Assembly (NCBI RefSeq): GCF_013372285.1
Contig: NZ_CP054301.1
Location: 2,659,001 to 2,723,000 of the forward strand
Source: Marinomonas primoryensis
Lineage (GTDB): Bacteria; Pseudomonadota; Gammaproteobacteria; Pseudomonadales; Marinomonadaceae
Length of the DNA: 64,000 bases
Direction: 5' to 3'
The notes beneath the pieces were generated by a model, which worked only from the letters and a program-made list of their open reading frames with translations, was not told where the DNA came from and did no database searches. Made by a program: the position numbers and the translations under genes. Positions 34,604 through 42,838 of the stretch are shown here, in pieces; within the stretch, counting starts at the first letter, position 1; every line of letters starts with the position of its first letter.

Positions 34604-36739
34604 ATGACGTTAAAAACCTCCTTAGTAATGATGCAAGCCTGCGGTGCCATTGTCTTTTCCACTCTGACTCTGGCCGAAAGCACTGCAGACAACATTACAA
34701 ATGACTCAATTCTCAATGACTGGGAAACACAAACTAAGGATGGATCCGACGTAGAGCTTCAACCTCTGCAAGTAAAAGGCCGAGCACTTTCATATTACAA
34801 AGAAGACGAAGCCACTTTAGCCACAAAAACAGCGACACCCATCGACAAAACACCACAATCGATTCAAGTCGTAACAGAAGCCCTAATCGAAGACCAAGCA
34901 GCCAGACAGATTACCGATTTGTATCGCTCAATCTCTGGCATGTCTCAGAACAACGTATCGAACGTGACCTTACGTGGCTTTAATCAAGATGAAATCCTTT
35001 ATGATGGTATGCGTGGTGACCCTTTCAGCGGTTTTTCCATTCCTCAGCTTTTCACCATTGAACAAGTACAGGTTCTGAAAGGCCCAGCTGGCGCTTTGTA
35101 TGGCGCTGGTGAACCTGGTGGCGTTATCAACTACGTCACCAAAAAACCGACGTATGAACAGAAAAACACGCTGAAAATCAGTGCCGGAAACAAAGATTTT
35201 TTAAGCGGTAGCATTGAATCATCTGGCCCAGCAAATGAAGACGCGTCTCAACGCTACCGGGTCGGGATCTACTCAGACGGTCAAGATTCGTACCGAACCA
35301 ACGTGGAAGAAGAAAACCAGATTATTGATCTGGGTTATGATTGGGACATCGACTCTAACAACACGCTTAGTGTGCAATACACCAATATCCACCAATATAT
35401 TTCTGGTGCGCGCTTGCGTGGTATTCCAACCGACGATGATGGTAATTTCTTGGCCGATACGTCTTGGAACTCGAACTCATCGAGTGATTTCCAAGAGCTG
35501 GATGCGGAAGTCTTTCAAGCGCGCTTGGACCATGATATTAACGCATGGCTCACAAGCAACCTGACGTTCCGTTACTTTGAAAATACAGAGACGCAGAAAT
35601 ACCACGAAGTAACTGGGCTATCTACAACAGACAGCGACATGGTTAAACGCCAATATCGCGACCAAGTTCGTAATAAAAAAGGCACTACGATCGCAGGAAA
35701 CCTGATTGCCGAACTGGGTGATCACACCGTATTGATCGGCGCTGATTATTATCATCTTTACGGTGACTTCCTTTACTACCGATCGACTGCTGGCGTATCT
35801 AATTTAAGTCTTTCTAATCCAGAATACACAGACAACGTTAGCGACTACACCATGCCACTTTATAAAGACGAAGAAACCGTTTTAGACCGTGTTGGTGTGT
35901 TTGCTCAAGACCAATGGGCCATCACCAATAAACTGGATTTAACCACGGGGGTTCGCTTTGATCGTTACGAAGAAAAATTCACCAACAACAAAGCGGATAC
36001 AGAAACAGAATACGATGATACGGGCTACTCCGCACGCATAGGGGCAACCTACGCACTAAATGAACATGTTAAGCCTTATGTGTCCGCATCAACAGGTTTC
36101 GTACCTCAGTCTGCTTCCGACCAAGAATTGTCAACTGACGGGTATTTTGATCCAGAAGAAAGCCATCAAATTGAAGCGGGGTTACGCACGTACTGGTTAC
36201 AAAACAAGCTCAATGTAAACATTGCTGCTTACCGCATCATTCGTGAAAACATCCTTCAAGAAGACCCAGATGATAGTGATCTATTGGTTTCAGTGGGTAA
36301 AGTACGTAGTCAGGGTATTGAGATTGATGTAATGGCCGACATCACCCCTCGTTGGGTGGCGAACATCAATTACGCCTACAACGACACCATAGTAAAAAAA
36401 GCGACAGATGGCATCCAATACGCTGATGGCGATCGATTCTCCAATACACCGTATAACCAACTCGGCCTGTGGACTCGATACGACTTCCCAAGTATCACCT
36501 CATCCATTGCCTTCGGTGCGGATTATGTAAGCGATCAAATTAACCGCCAAGGTCAAACGATCAAACCCTACGCCGTGTACGATGCATCTTGGCAAACAAG
36601 CTGGGAAGACTGGAAATTCCAGCTAAACATCAAAAACCTATTCGACAAAGAATACGCCGTCAGTGGATTTACAGAGAAAAACGGTTCCTTCGTCGGTGAA
36701 CGTCGTCGCGTTTACGTCTCTGCGGCTTATGACTTCTAA
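34604..36739 (+). CDS. TonB-dependent ferric-siderophore receptor
   Basis: A 711-residue outer-membrane protein. A signal peptide (residues 1-24, ending TLAES) is followed by a TonB-box-like stretch near residue 53 (ELQPLQVKG). A plug domain at about residues 75-190 shows ATPIDKTPQSIQVV, VTLRGFNQDEILYDGM and VLKGPAGALYGAGEPGGVIN. A 22-strand-type barrel then ends in phenylalanine (YVSAAYDF), as needed for BAM insertion. The plug motifs place it with FhuA/FoxA-like hydroxamate siderophore receptors; the exact ligand is not determinable. It is alone, preceded by a Fur box and followed by a terminator. Confidence 0.92.
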   Translation: MTLKTSLVMMQACGAIVFSTLTLAESTADNITNDSILNDWETQTKDGSDVELQPLQVKGRALSYYKEDEATLATKTATPIDKTPQSIQVVTEALIEDQAARQITDLYRSISGMSQNNVSNVTLRGFNQDEILYDGMRGDPFSGFSIPQLFTIEQVQVLKGPAGALYGAGEPGGVINYVTKKPTYEQKNTLKISAGNKDFLSGSIESSGPANEDASQRYRVGIYSDGQDSYRTNVEEENQIIDLGYDWDIDSNNTLSVQYTNIHQYISGARLRGIPTDDDGNFLADTSWNSNSSSDFQELDAEVFQARLDHDINAWLTSNLTFRYFENTETQKYHEVTGLSTTDSDMVKRQYRDQVRNKKGTTIAGNLIAELGDHTVLIGADYYHLYGDFLYYRSTAGVSNLSLSNPEYTDNVSDYTMPLYKDEETVLDRVGVFAQDQWAITNKLDLTTGVRFDRYEEKFTNNKADTETEYDDTGYSARIGATYALNEHVKPYVSASTGFVPQSASDQELSTDGYFDPEESHQIEAGLRTYWLQNKLNVNIAAYRIIRENILQEDPDDSDLLVSVGKVRSQGIEIDVMADITPRWVANINYAYNDTIVKKATDGIQYADGDRFSNTPYNQLGLWTRYDFPSITSSIAFGADYVSDQINRQGQTIKPYAVYDASWQTSWEDWKFQLNIKNLFDKEYAVSGFTEKNGSFVGERRRVYVSAAYDF

Positions 36740-36770
36740 ATCGCATTAGGCTCAAAAACGTACTGATACA

Positions 36771-36800
36771 AAAAAGGCGGATCTCTTGATCCGCTTTTTT
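36771..36800 (+). terminator. Terminator of the TonB receptor gene
   Basis: An AAAAAGGCGGATC arm, TCTT loop, GATCCGCTTTTTT arm, 31 bases after the stop. Confidence 0.88.
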
Positions 36801-36863
36801 TAAACAAGCAATCCCACCTGTTCAACTAACACACAGGTAAACTCCGCGCGTTTTGATCGATCG

Positions 36864-37067
36864 GTGAGCCTTATGTCTCAAGAAAAAATGTTTCAGCAAG
36901 AAAGCTTTAAACCAGAATTATTGCCTCCAGCGGGTTCGTTAAAAAACCTTCGTTATGCCTTTGCCTACGGCGCAGATGCGGTATACGCCGGACAACCTCG
37001 CCCAGGCAAACGCGAAACTGAAGAAGCGTTATACGAAAAATTTGTTGAAATGTATTTTGAGAGTTGA
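36864..37067 (+). pseudogene. Remnant of a U32-family peptidase (TrhP/YegQ-like)
   Basis: A 67-codon frame. Residues 15-46 (FKPELLPPAGSLKNLRYAFA, then YGADAVYAGQPR) match the start of YegQ/TrhP U32 proteins, which are about 450 residues long and take part in tRNA uridine hydroxylation. After GQPR the similarity stops; the remaining 21 residues (PGKRETEEALYEKFVEMYFE) could be another part of the gene joined by an internal deletion. No U32 catalytic region is present, so the fragment cannot be functional as such. Confidence 0.7.
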
Positions 37068-37097
37068 AGTTGATAGCTGGCGCTAATAAAACAGCCT

Positions 37098-37544
37098 TTA
37101 AACAGAAGGTAAGTTCTGCGCCAACCACTGTTTGAATTGTGCTTTCGGTAAAGCGCCTGATAGACGAGCCACTTCTTTGCCATGATGAAATATCATGAGA
37201 GTAGGAATTGAACGAATATTATAGCCACTTGCGGTGCTTTGATTCTGCTCGGTATCTAATTTCAAAAAACAAGCTTGAGTCGACATTTCACCCGCTACTT
37301 GTTCGAAAATAGGCGCAAATTGTTGGCACGGCCCACACCATGTAGCCCAAAAATCAACAACCACAGGCAAGCCATTGTCTGTGGTATAACGCCTAAAATT
37401 TGCATCGCTGCCCACAATAGGACGTGTTGAAAGAACCGGTTTACCACACTTACCGCAAACAGGCTTGTCACCAAGCTTGGTTTTAGGTAAACGGTTTTTT
37501 GTACTGCAACTTTGGCAAACGATTTGAATAGGTGAATCGGTCAT
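37098..37544 (-). CDS. trxC: Thioredoxin 2 with zinc ribbon
   Basis: The start chosen is the ATG at 37544 (MTDSPIQIVCQSC), six bases after GAGG; the frame is open from 37607. The 148-residue protein has an N-terminal zinc ribbon (CQSC and CGKC near residues 9-33), then a thioredoxin fold with the WCGPC active site near residue 67 and the cis-proline in RSIPTLMIF. It is the TrxC type, a cytoplasmic disulfide reductase often induced by oxidants. It is convergent with the U32 remnant. Confidence 0.94.
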   Translation of the reverse strand: MTDSPIQIVCQSCSTKNRLPKTKLGDKPVCGKCGKPVLSTRPIVGSDANFRRYTTDNGLPVVVDFWATWCGPCQQFAPIFEQVAGEMSTQACFLKLDTEQNQSTASGYNIRSIPTLMIFHHGKEVARLSGALPKAQFKQWLAQNLPSV

Positions 37545-37670
37545 CTTAAACCTCAGTGATAAAGTGCTTTCGTTCATAAAAAAGTAATGTGTAAAAAAAC
37601 AGATCAAACCTATATTAGTAGAATCTGATGTAAATCGAAATACCTACTGATTGCCTACCTCGAAAAGCAA

Positions 37671-37694
37671 AAAGCGAATCGTTTGATCCGCTTT
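37671..37694 (-). terminator. Terminator of the 37733-38422 gene
   Basis: On the minus strand AAAGCGGATC pairs with GATTCGCTTT (one mismatch) around AAAC, then a T run, about 38 bases after the stop. Confidence 0.65.
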
Positions 37695-37732
37695 CTGTCA
37701 CCTTAGTCAGCCTGATTCAACTCACCACTAGA

Positions 37733-38422
37733 CTAATCATCTAGATCCGCATGAGAAACCGCTTTAAAGTTATCTATTTGTTCGAAATTTTCCATCCAAA
37801 AACTGGAACTGATTAAGCTAAATTGACGGGTTAATCCAGTATCGGCTGTCTGCTTCAACCGCCATACGATACCCGGCGCTTCAGGGAACTGCGTCCCTTG
37901 AATTTGATCTTCGTACAGGCGATTTATTAAGGCATCATCACCTTGCCCACTTGCTAATAAACGCACGATAGAAGACGCTAGCGATTCATCAAATATCGCC
38001 ATATCTTCATCGTGTGCGGCCGTCACCGTCATGGTCAACTCAACACCCGCCGGTTTCGCGAAAATCCCATTAAACGCTTCTCGCAATAACGCATAAGCAC
38101 TAAAGAAGCGTTCATGAAACAAACAATCTGGATACTCTTCCCACGAGCGATCATCAATCATATCGTGGCTTATTTGCTCTATCTTGCCTTTTGGCAATTC
38201 AGGAAATAAATGCGTCAACACCGCCTTTGCCGCGTCAGCAGGCTCAAGGTCATTGAGCGACATCATGCACATCTCTCTGAGTTCAGCCGCTTCCATGGCA
38301 TCGACATCGTCGTCAAAATCCATAATGCTCATGAGGGCACGATAATCCTCATTGGACCACGCGTTTTGAATCTTGCTGATTTTATGGAAGGTATCAATTT
38401 GAACGGAAAACTTAGCTTGCAT
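37733..38422 (-). CDS. Acidic hypothetical protein
   Basis: A 229-residue acidic, apparently cytoplasmic protein with no signal peptide, membrane segment or motif I recognise. It is rich in Asp and Glu (MDFDDDVDAMEAAELREM) and has a block LFPELPKGKIEQISHDMI. An AGGAG site lies six bases before the ATG and a terminator follows, so it looks like a real single-gene unit. No neighbour hints at a function. Confidence 0.75.
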   Translation of the reverse strand: MQAKFSVQIDTFHKISKIQNAWSNEDYRALMSIMDFDDDVDAMEAAELREMCMMSLNDLEPADAAKAVLTHLFPELPKGKIEQISHDMIDDRSWEEYPDCLFHERFFSAYALLREAFNGIFAKPAGVELTMTVTAAHDEDMAIFDESLASSIVRLLASGQGDDALINRLYEDQIQGTQFPEAPGIVWRLKQTADTGLTRQFSLISSSFWMENFEQIDNFKAVSHADLDD

Positions 38423-38882
38423 CTAGCACTCCTATTTGAACGCCAATATTGCAGGGATAACGCTGGTAGGCTTTGTAAATAGCCAATGTTGATCTTAATA
38501 AATGAACAGATCGAGCACCCAATGTACATTGTGTAGAAGCAACATGCTATCCATCGACAGAAATGTTTTAGGGTAGATTTAACCTTGGCGAATACAAACA
38601 CACCAAAGCAAAATTAAAGAGTCGTTCTAAAAAAAATTACTAAATATCGTTGAACTACTTTATCACCCAAGGCCAGTTCAACGCTTAGCTCACTACGAAG
38701 GCATGTGTTATGTTCGCAGCTAACTTGGTATGACCTCCACCCACTTAGCACGCCACTCTAGGGCTTTCATGCCATCAGGCCAAAATTCATTTTTCTTACC
38801 TATAAGCCTATTTTCAACCGTATGGAAAGAGGCAGTTCTAGCCTTTATCAGCGGCTCTTTTCAAAGACAACGAGATAGGAGA
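38423..38882. other. Intergenic gap with a possible gene remnant
   Basis: About 460 bases without an intact gene. On the minus strand, about 38862-38724, an open frame without start reads as the end of a protein (FHTVENRLIGKKNEFWPDGM, then KALEWRAKWVEVIPS and a stop). It may be the tail of a deleted gene. I see nothing else in the gap. Confidence 0.35.
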
Positions 38883-39479
38883 TTAAGCAACTTTCCATAC
38901 AAGTAAAAAGTTATTCGCAGGCATTGAAATCTGTTCTATTAATTCCATACCAGCAGCCCACTCAACCAACTCAGCCACATCGCGAATACCGCCACAGCCA
39001 CTTTCTTTCAAGTGCTGATCAAATTCTCGATTACCATCACTGGTGTATTCACCATTCACATTCATGGGACCGTATTGACAAAATATACCGCCCGACTTTA
39101 AATTTGCCGCGATCGTTTTCATCATCAATTGCGCATCATTACGCTGCATAATATGGGTGGTATTCGCCGTAAATACACTATCAATATCTAAACTCGGCCA
39201 ACCATTTTTACCGAAGTGAAACTCGATAGGTGAAACAAGGTTACTCAACGTCGCTTCAGCCATCCAAGCTTGAATACTACTGTGGTAATCAAACATATCA
39301 CTGGTATTCCAAATCAAATGAGGCAAATGCTCAGCAAAAAATACCGCATGTTGACCCGTACCAGAACCCACCTCAAGTACGTTTTTTCGACCTGAAAAAT
39401 GCACAGAAAGCTGTTCAAGAATAGGCTGTTTATTTCTATCGCAGGAAGGGGAAAACTCTTTTCCCATATTTTTTTTCAT
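38883..39479 (-). CDS. DUF938 SAM-dependent methyltransferase-like protein
   Basis: A 198-residue cytoplasmic protein. The family opening FSPSCDRNKQPILEQL is followed by a class I SAM-binding glycine loop, VLEVGSGTGQHAVFFAEHLP, near residue 35. Then come the DUF938 blocks FTANTTHIM and FCQYGPMNVNGEYTSDGNRE. The substrate is unknown. The ATG choice between residue 1 and residue 5 is open. Confidence 0.88.
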   Translation of the reverse strand: MKKNMGKEFSPSCDRNKQPILEQLSVHFSGRKNVLEVGSGTGQHAVFFAEHLPHLIWNTSDMFDYHSSIQAWMAEATLSNLVSPIEFHFGKNGWPSLDIDSVFTANTTHIMQRNDAQLMMKTIAANLKSGGIFCQYGPMNVNGEYTSDGNREFDQHLKESGCGGIRDVAELVEWAAGMELIEQISMPANNFLLVWKVA

Positions 39480-39612
39480 AAACTCTATTCACCAAAATAC
39501 CAGATGGATGGACAAAAACGAGATAAATAATATTATATTTCAAGAATAAAGATTGTTGGAGTCAGCGGGAAATTAGTGCGTATTTTCATCTGACCCCATT
39601 CTGTTAATTATC

Positions 39613-39948
39613 TCAAAACCAAAACGTTACGATTCCAAATGCCACTACCCCACATAAAATTGGCAAGCCCATGGATCGGGTGCGCTTCCAAACACCGAAG
39701 GTAACGAGTATCCCAACCCCAGTCGCAATCCAAGAAACCGTGTCAGATTGAGCAGGTACTAAAGAAGTACCAAACATCGCTGCAATCATGGTTGGCCCCA
39801 GTATGGTTAACCAAGTCGGCATTGAGCCAACACCATCCTCTGTTTGTCTTTTCGCCAAACTTCGTTTCATCCAAAGATACGGCACAAGACGAAGCAAATA
39901 GGTACCAATGGCAATGCTGGCGAGCGCCAGCCACATAGACATATCCAT
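39613..39948 (-). CDS. azlD: AzlD-family branched-chain amino acid exporter small subunit
   Basis: The start chosen is the ATG at 39948 (MDMSMWLALASIAIG), two bases after the azlC stop; the frame is open from 40098. The 111-residue product has three to four hydrophobic segments and the AzlD-type GTYLLRLVPYL and LGPTMIAAMFGTSLVP blocks. It is the small partner of AzlC. The pair is proposed to export branched-chain amino acids or related compounds. Confidence 0.88.
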   Translation of the reverse strand: MDMSMWLALASIAIGTYLLRLVPYLWMKRSLAKRQTEDGVGSMPTWLTILGPTMIAAMFGTSLVPAQSDTVSWIATGVGILVTFGVWKRTRSMGLPILCGVVAFGIVTFWF

Positions 39949-39950
39949 GC

Positions 39951-40673
39951 TTATTGCCCTCCCACAATACGTTGGTTTTTTAGTGCGTAGAACAGTACTG
40001 CACCGCTCATAGCCGCCAATGGAATAGCCACATTCGGGTAACCTAACATTTTCAAAATGACAGCGGTAACAGCAGACAAAATAATAGTCAGTGACCATAG
40101 ACGATTATTGCAACGTGGAACGATTAAAACGAAAAACAGAGCCGGTAGCGCAAAAGGTAAAATATCGTTAATTAATGGCCAGCGCTGCGTCAATTCTCCA
40201 CCAGCAATGGCACCCAGTGCGGTTCCAGCAATCCAGCTAAACCAAGCCAACACCGCTGCGCCTGTGTACCAGCCTATCCGCGCCTGTTCTGGCAGCTGAG
40301 GCAAACGTGCATGAGCAAGCGCAAAGATTTGATCCGTCAAACCATGCATTAATAGAAGCCACTTTTTATCTTTATTTAAGTAGGGTGAGAGATTTGGCCC
40401 GTAAACAACATGTCGCGCATTGATTAGCAGCGTCATTATGACCACCAACCATAATGGTGCTCCAGAAGCGGCCATGGCAACAAAGAGAAATTGTGATGCG
40501 CCAGCATAAATAAAAGTAGAGATAAGAATGGTCTCTACCACGCTAAAGCCAGACTGAACGGAAATCAAACCAAAAGAAATGGCCACCGGAATGTAACCGC
40601 CAAGTAGCGGCATCGCGTCTTTTACGCCTTGTTTCCAAGGTGTTCCTACAAGGGTTTGCGTTGTTGTACTCAT
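39951..40673 (-). CDS. azlC: AzlC-family branched-chain amino acid exporter large subunit
   Basis: A 240-residue inner-membrane protein with seven to eight hydrophobic segments. It has the AzlC motifs PVAISFGLISVQSGFSVVET, FIYAGASQFLFVAM and INARHVVYGPNLSPYL. It is encoded between its regulator (four-base ATGA overlap) and azlD, forming a three-gene operon on the minus strand. Confidence 0.92.
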   Translation of the reverse strand: MSTTTQTLVGTPWKQGVKDAMPLLGGYIPVAISFGLISVQSGFSVVETILISTFIYAGASQFLFVAMAASGAPLWLVVIMTLLINARHVVYGPNLSPYLNKDKKWLLLMHGLTDQIFALAHARLPQLPEQARIGWYTGAAVLAWFSWIAGTALGAIAGGELTQRWPLINDILPFALPALFFVLIVPRCNNRLWSLTIILSAVTAVILKMLGYPNVAIPLAAMSGAVLFYALKNQRIVGGQ

Positions 40674-41233
40674 GATGTAACGTCCTGTTTAGCATCGGCC
40701 TGTTTAGCATCGGCCTGTTTAGCATAAGTAATGACCATCATTAAGGTCGCCCATGAATCGTCAGTTTGATAACTATGCGGAACATCGGCAGCAAAAGTGT
40801 GCGCTTTGCCAATATCCAGATGGTGTAGGTCATTATTTTCACCCGCCAGCAATTGTCCGCTGATTAATGTTATGGCCTCTGTCGTGCCAGCAATATGCGG
40901 CTCTGATTGCTTAATGGTGTTGGGCGTGCAAGACATCCAATACACATCAACGCGCGGATTGCCCTCACCTTGATCAATCAACTTAACCTGTACACCGTTT
41001 TCTCCCAGTGGTGATTCCACACTGGCAACAAGATCCCCAAATGGGACATCCAGTTGTACGGCCAAACGCCAGATCGTTTCTAATGTCGGGTTACCATCAC
41101 CTTGCTCAATGCGAGACAGGTTGGACTTCGCCAGCCCAGCATCTAACGCCAACTGAGACAAAGACAGCCCTTTAGCCATACGTAACGTTTGTATATTTCG
41201 ACCCAACGAGCCGAGAATGGGTTTATTCATCAT
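40670..41233 (-). CDS. XRE-cupin transcriptional regulator of azlCD
   Basis: The start is the ATG at 41233 or the one at 41230; the longer frame opens with TTG at 41242. The product, about 187 residues, has an N-terminal XRE helix-turn-helix (LSLSQLALDAGLAKSNLSRI, then EQGDGNPTLETIWRLA) and a C-terminal cupin domain (about residues 90-175) that may sense a small molecule. The C-terminal tail has an AKQAD repeat from a 15-base tandem repeat. The stop overlaps azlC (ATGA). It probably controls its own operon through the paired operators at 41246-41277. Confidence 0.9.
   Translation of the reverse strand: MMNKPILGSLGRNIQTLRMAKGLSLSQLALDAGLAKSNLSRIEQGDGNPTLETIWRLAVQLDVPFGDLVASVESPLGENGVQVKLIDQGEGNPRVDVYWMSCTPNTIKQSEPHIAGTTEAITLISGQLLAGENNDLHHLDIGKAHTFAADVPHSYQTDDSWATLMMVITYAKQADAKQADAKQDVTS
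40684..40726. repeat. 15-bp tandem repeat, 2.9 copies
   Basis: CCTGTTTAGCATCGG repeated twice plus a 13-base partial copy, inside the 3' end of the XRE-cupin gene. Unit length is a multiple of three, so copy-number change would add or remove AKQAD blocks without shifting frame. Confidence 0.85.
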
Positions 41234-41245
41234 GCATCTCAAGTT

Positions 41246-41277
41246 GTTCTATATAAAGAACGTTCTATATAAGGAAC
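41246..41277. promoter_or_regulatory. Tandem palindromic operators before the XRE-cupin gene
   Basis: Two adjacent 16-base palindromes, GTTCTATATAAAGAAC and GTTCTATATAAGGAAC, lie 13 bases before the regulator ATG. GTTC/GAAC ends with AT-rich centres are typical of XRE-type binding sites, and TATATAA within them could also be the -10 box. Autoregulation is inferred. Confidence 0.72.
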
Positions 41278-41426
41278 AGCTGAATGTCAATGAATTTATA
41301 AAATGGAATGGGGTGAGAGGGAGGAAAAACAACGGTGATTTGTCCCTTTGAGTGGCTGGTTAGTTGCCTGCGCATAACTCTAGTGCTAACATTTGTGTGT
41401 ACAGCATAAATTAAAGGTAACGTATT

Positions 41427-41711
41427 ATGGACACTCGCATTCAATTTAGAATTGATGAAGAAACTAAACGCTTAGCTCAATTAATGGCCGAAAGCCAAGG
41501 ACGTACATTAAGTGACGCGTGCAGGGAGCTAACCGAGGGCTTAGCTGAAGAACAACGGAAATCTATGACGCATGATTTGTGGTTAACAGAGCAAATAAAT
41601 GCGGCATTTGATAAATTTGATAGTGGTAAATCCATTTTTATTGAACACGATAAAGCTAAAGCACAGATGGAAGCCAGAAAGAATAAGATCCGTAATCGGG
41701 ATAAACCATGA
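41427..41711 (+). CDS. RelB/DinJ-type antitoxin
   Basis: A 94-residue protein with a ribbon-helix-helix-like N-terminus (TRIQFRIDEETKRLAQLMAE) and SQGRTLSDACRELTE, as in the RelB/DinJ family, and a charged C-terminus to bind the toxin. AAAGGTAA precedes the ATG. It overlaps the downstream toxin gene by four bases (ATGA), the usual coupling in such modules. It should repress its own promoter. Confidence 0.85.
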   Translation: MDTRIQFRIDEETKRLAQLMAESQGRTLSDACRELTEGLAEEQRKSMTHDLWLTEQINAAFDKFDSGKSIFIEHDKAKAQMEARKNKIRNRDKP

Positions 41712-41986
41712 TTTTTTGGGAAGAAGAATCACTAAATGATCGTGAAAAGATATTTGATTTTTTATTTGATTTTAATCCAAGTGTTGCTGAAAAAACGGAT
41801 CAAATTATTGAGGCTAAAGTTGAGAATTTACTTATACAACCTCTAATGGGTGTTCAAAGACATATCTTTCGTGGCCGAGTATTGATTATCCCAGAAATAT
41901 CAATGATTGTTTCTTATTGGGTTGACGGAGAAATTATTCGTATTATGCGAGTCTTGCATCAAAAGCAAAAATTTCCGCAAGAGTAA
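41708..41986 (+). CDS. RelE/ParE-superfamily toxin
   Basis: A 92-residue small basic-acidic protein with RelE/ParE features: an N-terminal FWEEESLNDREKIFDFL helix pair, a central PLMGVQRHIFRGRVLIIP strand pair, and a C-terminal IIRIMRVLHQKQKFP strand, close to the YafQ/ParE 'vlHa.r.yp' end. Whether it cuts ribosome-bound mRNA or targets gyrase cannot be decided. It is paired with the antitoxin upstream, in an accessory region. Confidence 0.83.
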   Translation: MIFWEEESLNDREKIFDFLFDFNPSVAEKTDQIIEAKVENLLIQPLMGVQRHIFRGRVLIIPEISMIVSYWVDGEIIRIMRVLHQKQKFPQE

Positions 41987-42063
41987 TAAACCAACATCGA
42001 GCTAAGGGTTTAATAATTTTTGGTTAAAATAGCGACGATTATATTTCTTATTAAAATGACTCA

Positions 42064-42504
42064 TTATGTACCGACTGGTAGTTTAATACTATGTTCTGTT
42101 GGCTGTGGCGTAATAGTCATTATCTTAACGCCATCGGGGGATTCAAAACGATGCCAAATACCTTTTGGAATCACCAGCATTTGACCCGATGATAAATTAT
42201 AACACTGCTCTATATTATCATTCAAAAGAATGAGTGCTGTTTCTCCACCCAAAATATGAACAAACTCATCACCTTGAGGATGCCTTTCCCACTCACTAAA
42301 ACCAGAGTAATGAGCAATGTAAATTCCTCCTTCTCTGTATTCTGATAATAAAGCAAAAGCGTTCTTTGCTTCCTCATCAGTAGTCTCAGGTGTTCTGCCA
42401 TTGAGAAAAACCACTCTTGAGAATTCATCATTGATTGTGATTACTTCAGACTTAGACACTACTTGATCCTTGTAGGTAGATAACGAGGCTGTAGAGTTTC
42501 TCAT
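42064..42504 (-). CDS. Cupin-domain protein
   Basis: A 146-residue cytoplasmic protein with one cupin barrel. Metal-binding motif 1 reads HPQGDEFVHILGGE and motif 2 reads IPKGIWHRFESP, so most metal ligands are kept. The function is unknown; single-domain cupins of this type may be enzymes or small-molecule binders. It lies between the toxin-antitoxin pair and the integron cassettes, and no attC was found at its own ends. Confidence 0.8.
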   Translation of the reverse strand: MRNSTASLSTYKDQVVSKSEVITINDEFSRVVFLNGRTPETTDEEAKNAFALLSEYREGGIYIAHYSGFSEWERHPQGDEFVHILGGETALILLNDNIEQCYNLSSGQMLVIPKGIWHRFESPDGVKIMTITPQPTEHSIKLPVGT

Positions 42505-42772
42505 TCTCAGCGCATTTAATTAAAATAAATCCACAATATTTCACCTACATCCAATGTTCAATAGGTGATTCTATTTTTCAATCAAAGATTGATGATAAGC
42601 CGTAAATAAAGTGTGAACGCACTAAGCAAAGTAATGTGTATGAAGTCTTGCCTTTCGGCTAATGCAGACTATTCCTGAGCTTTTTGATGTTATGGTCCAT
42701 ACCAACCTAAAAAGGTAGCCATCATTGTCTGTATTAGAAAGCTCGTAGTGATCATAAATTCGATGGAGAGAG

Positions 42773-42838
42773 ATGGTGTCATGTGAGATTCTAAAATGGT
42801 TTAACATCAGGAATTGACACCATAGTAACTTGTTAGCT
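42773..42838 (-). other. Truncated attC site of cassette 2B
   Basis: On the minus strand the R'' box AGCTAAC (42838-42832), complementary to the cassette start GTTAGCT, opens an arm that runs AAGTTACTATGGTGTCA. The partner arm TGACACCAT (42781-42773) is present, but the expected continuation to GTTAGCT is missing and unrelated sequence follows. The site looks cut off just outside 42773. Confidence 0.6.

Noticed and set aside
41987..42063. A possible attC site linking the toxin-antitoxin pair or cupin gene to the cassette array
   Set aside because: No R''/R' pair or palindromic arm fits near these genes, so they are listed as neighbours and not as cassettes.
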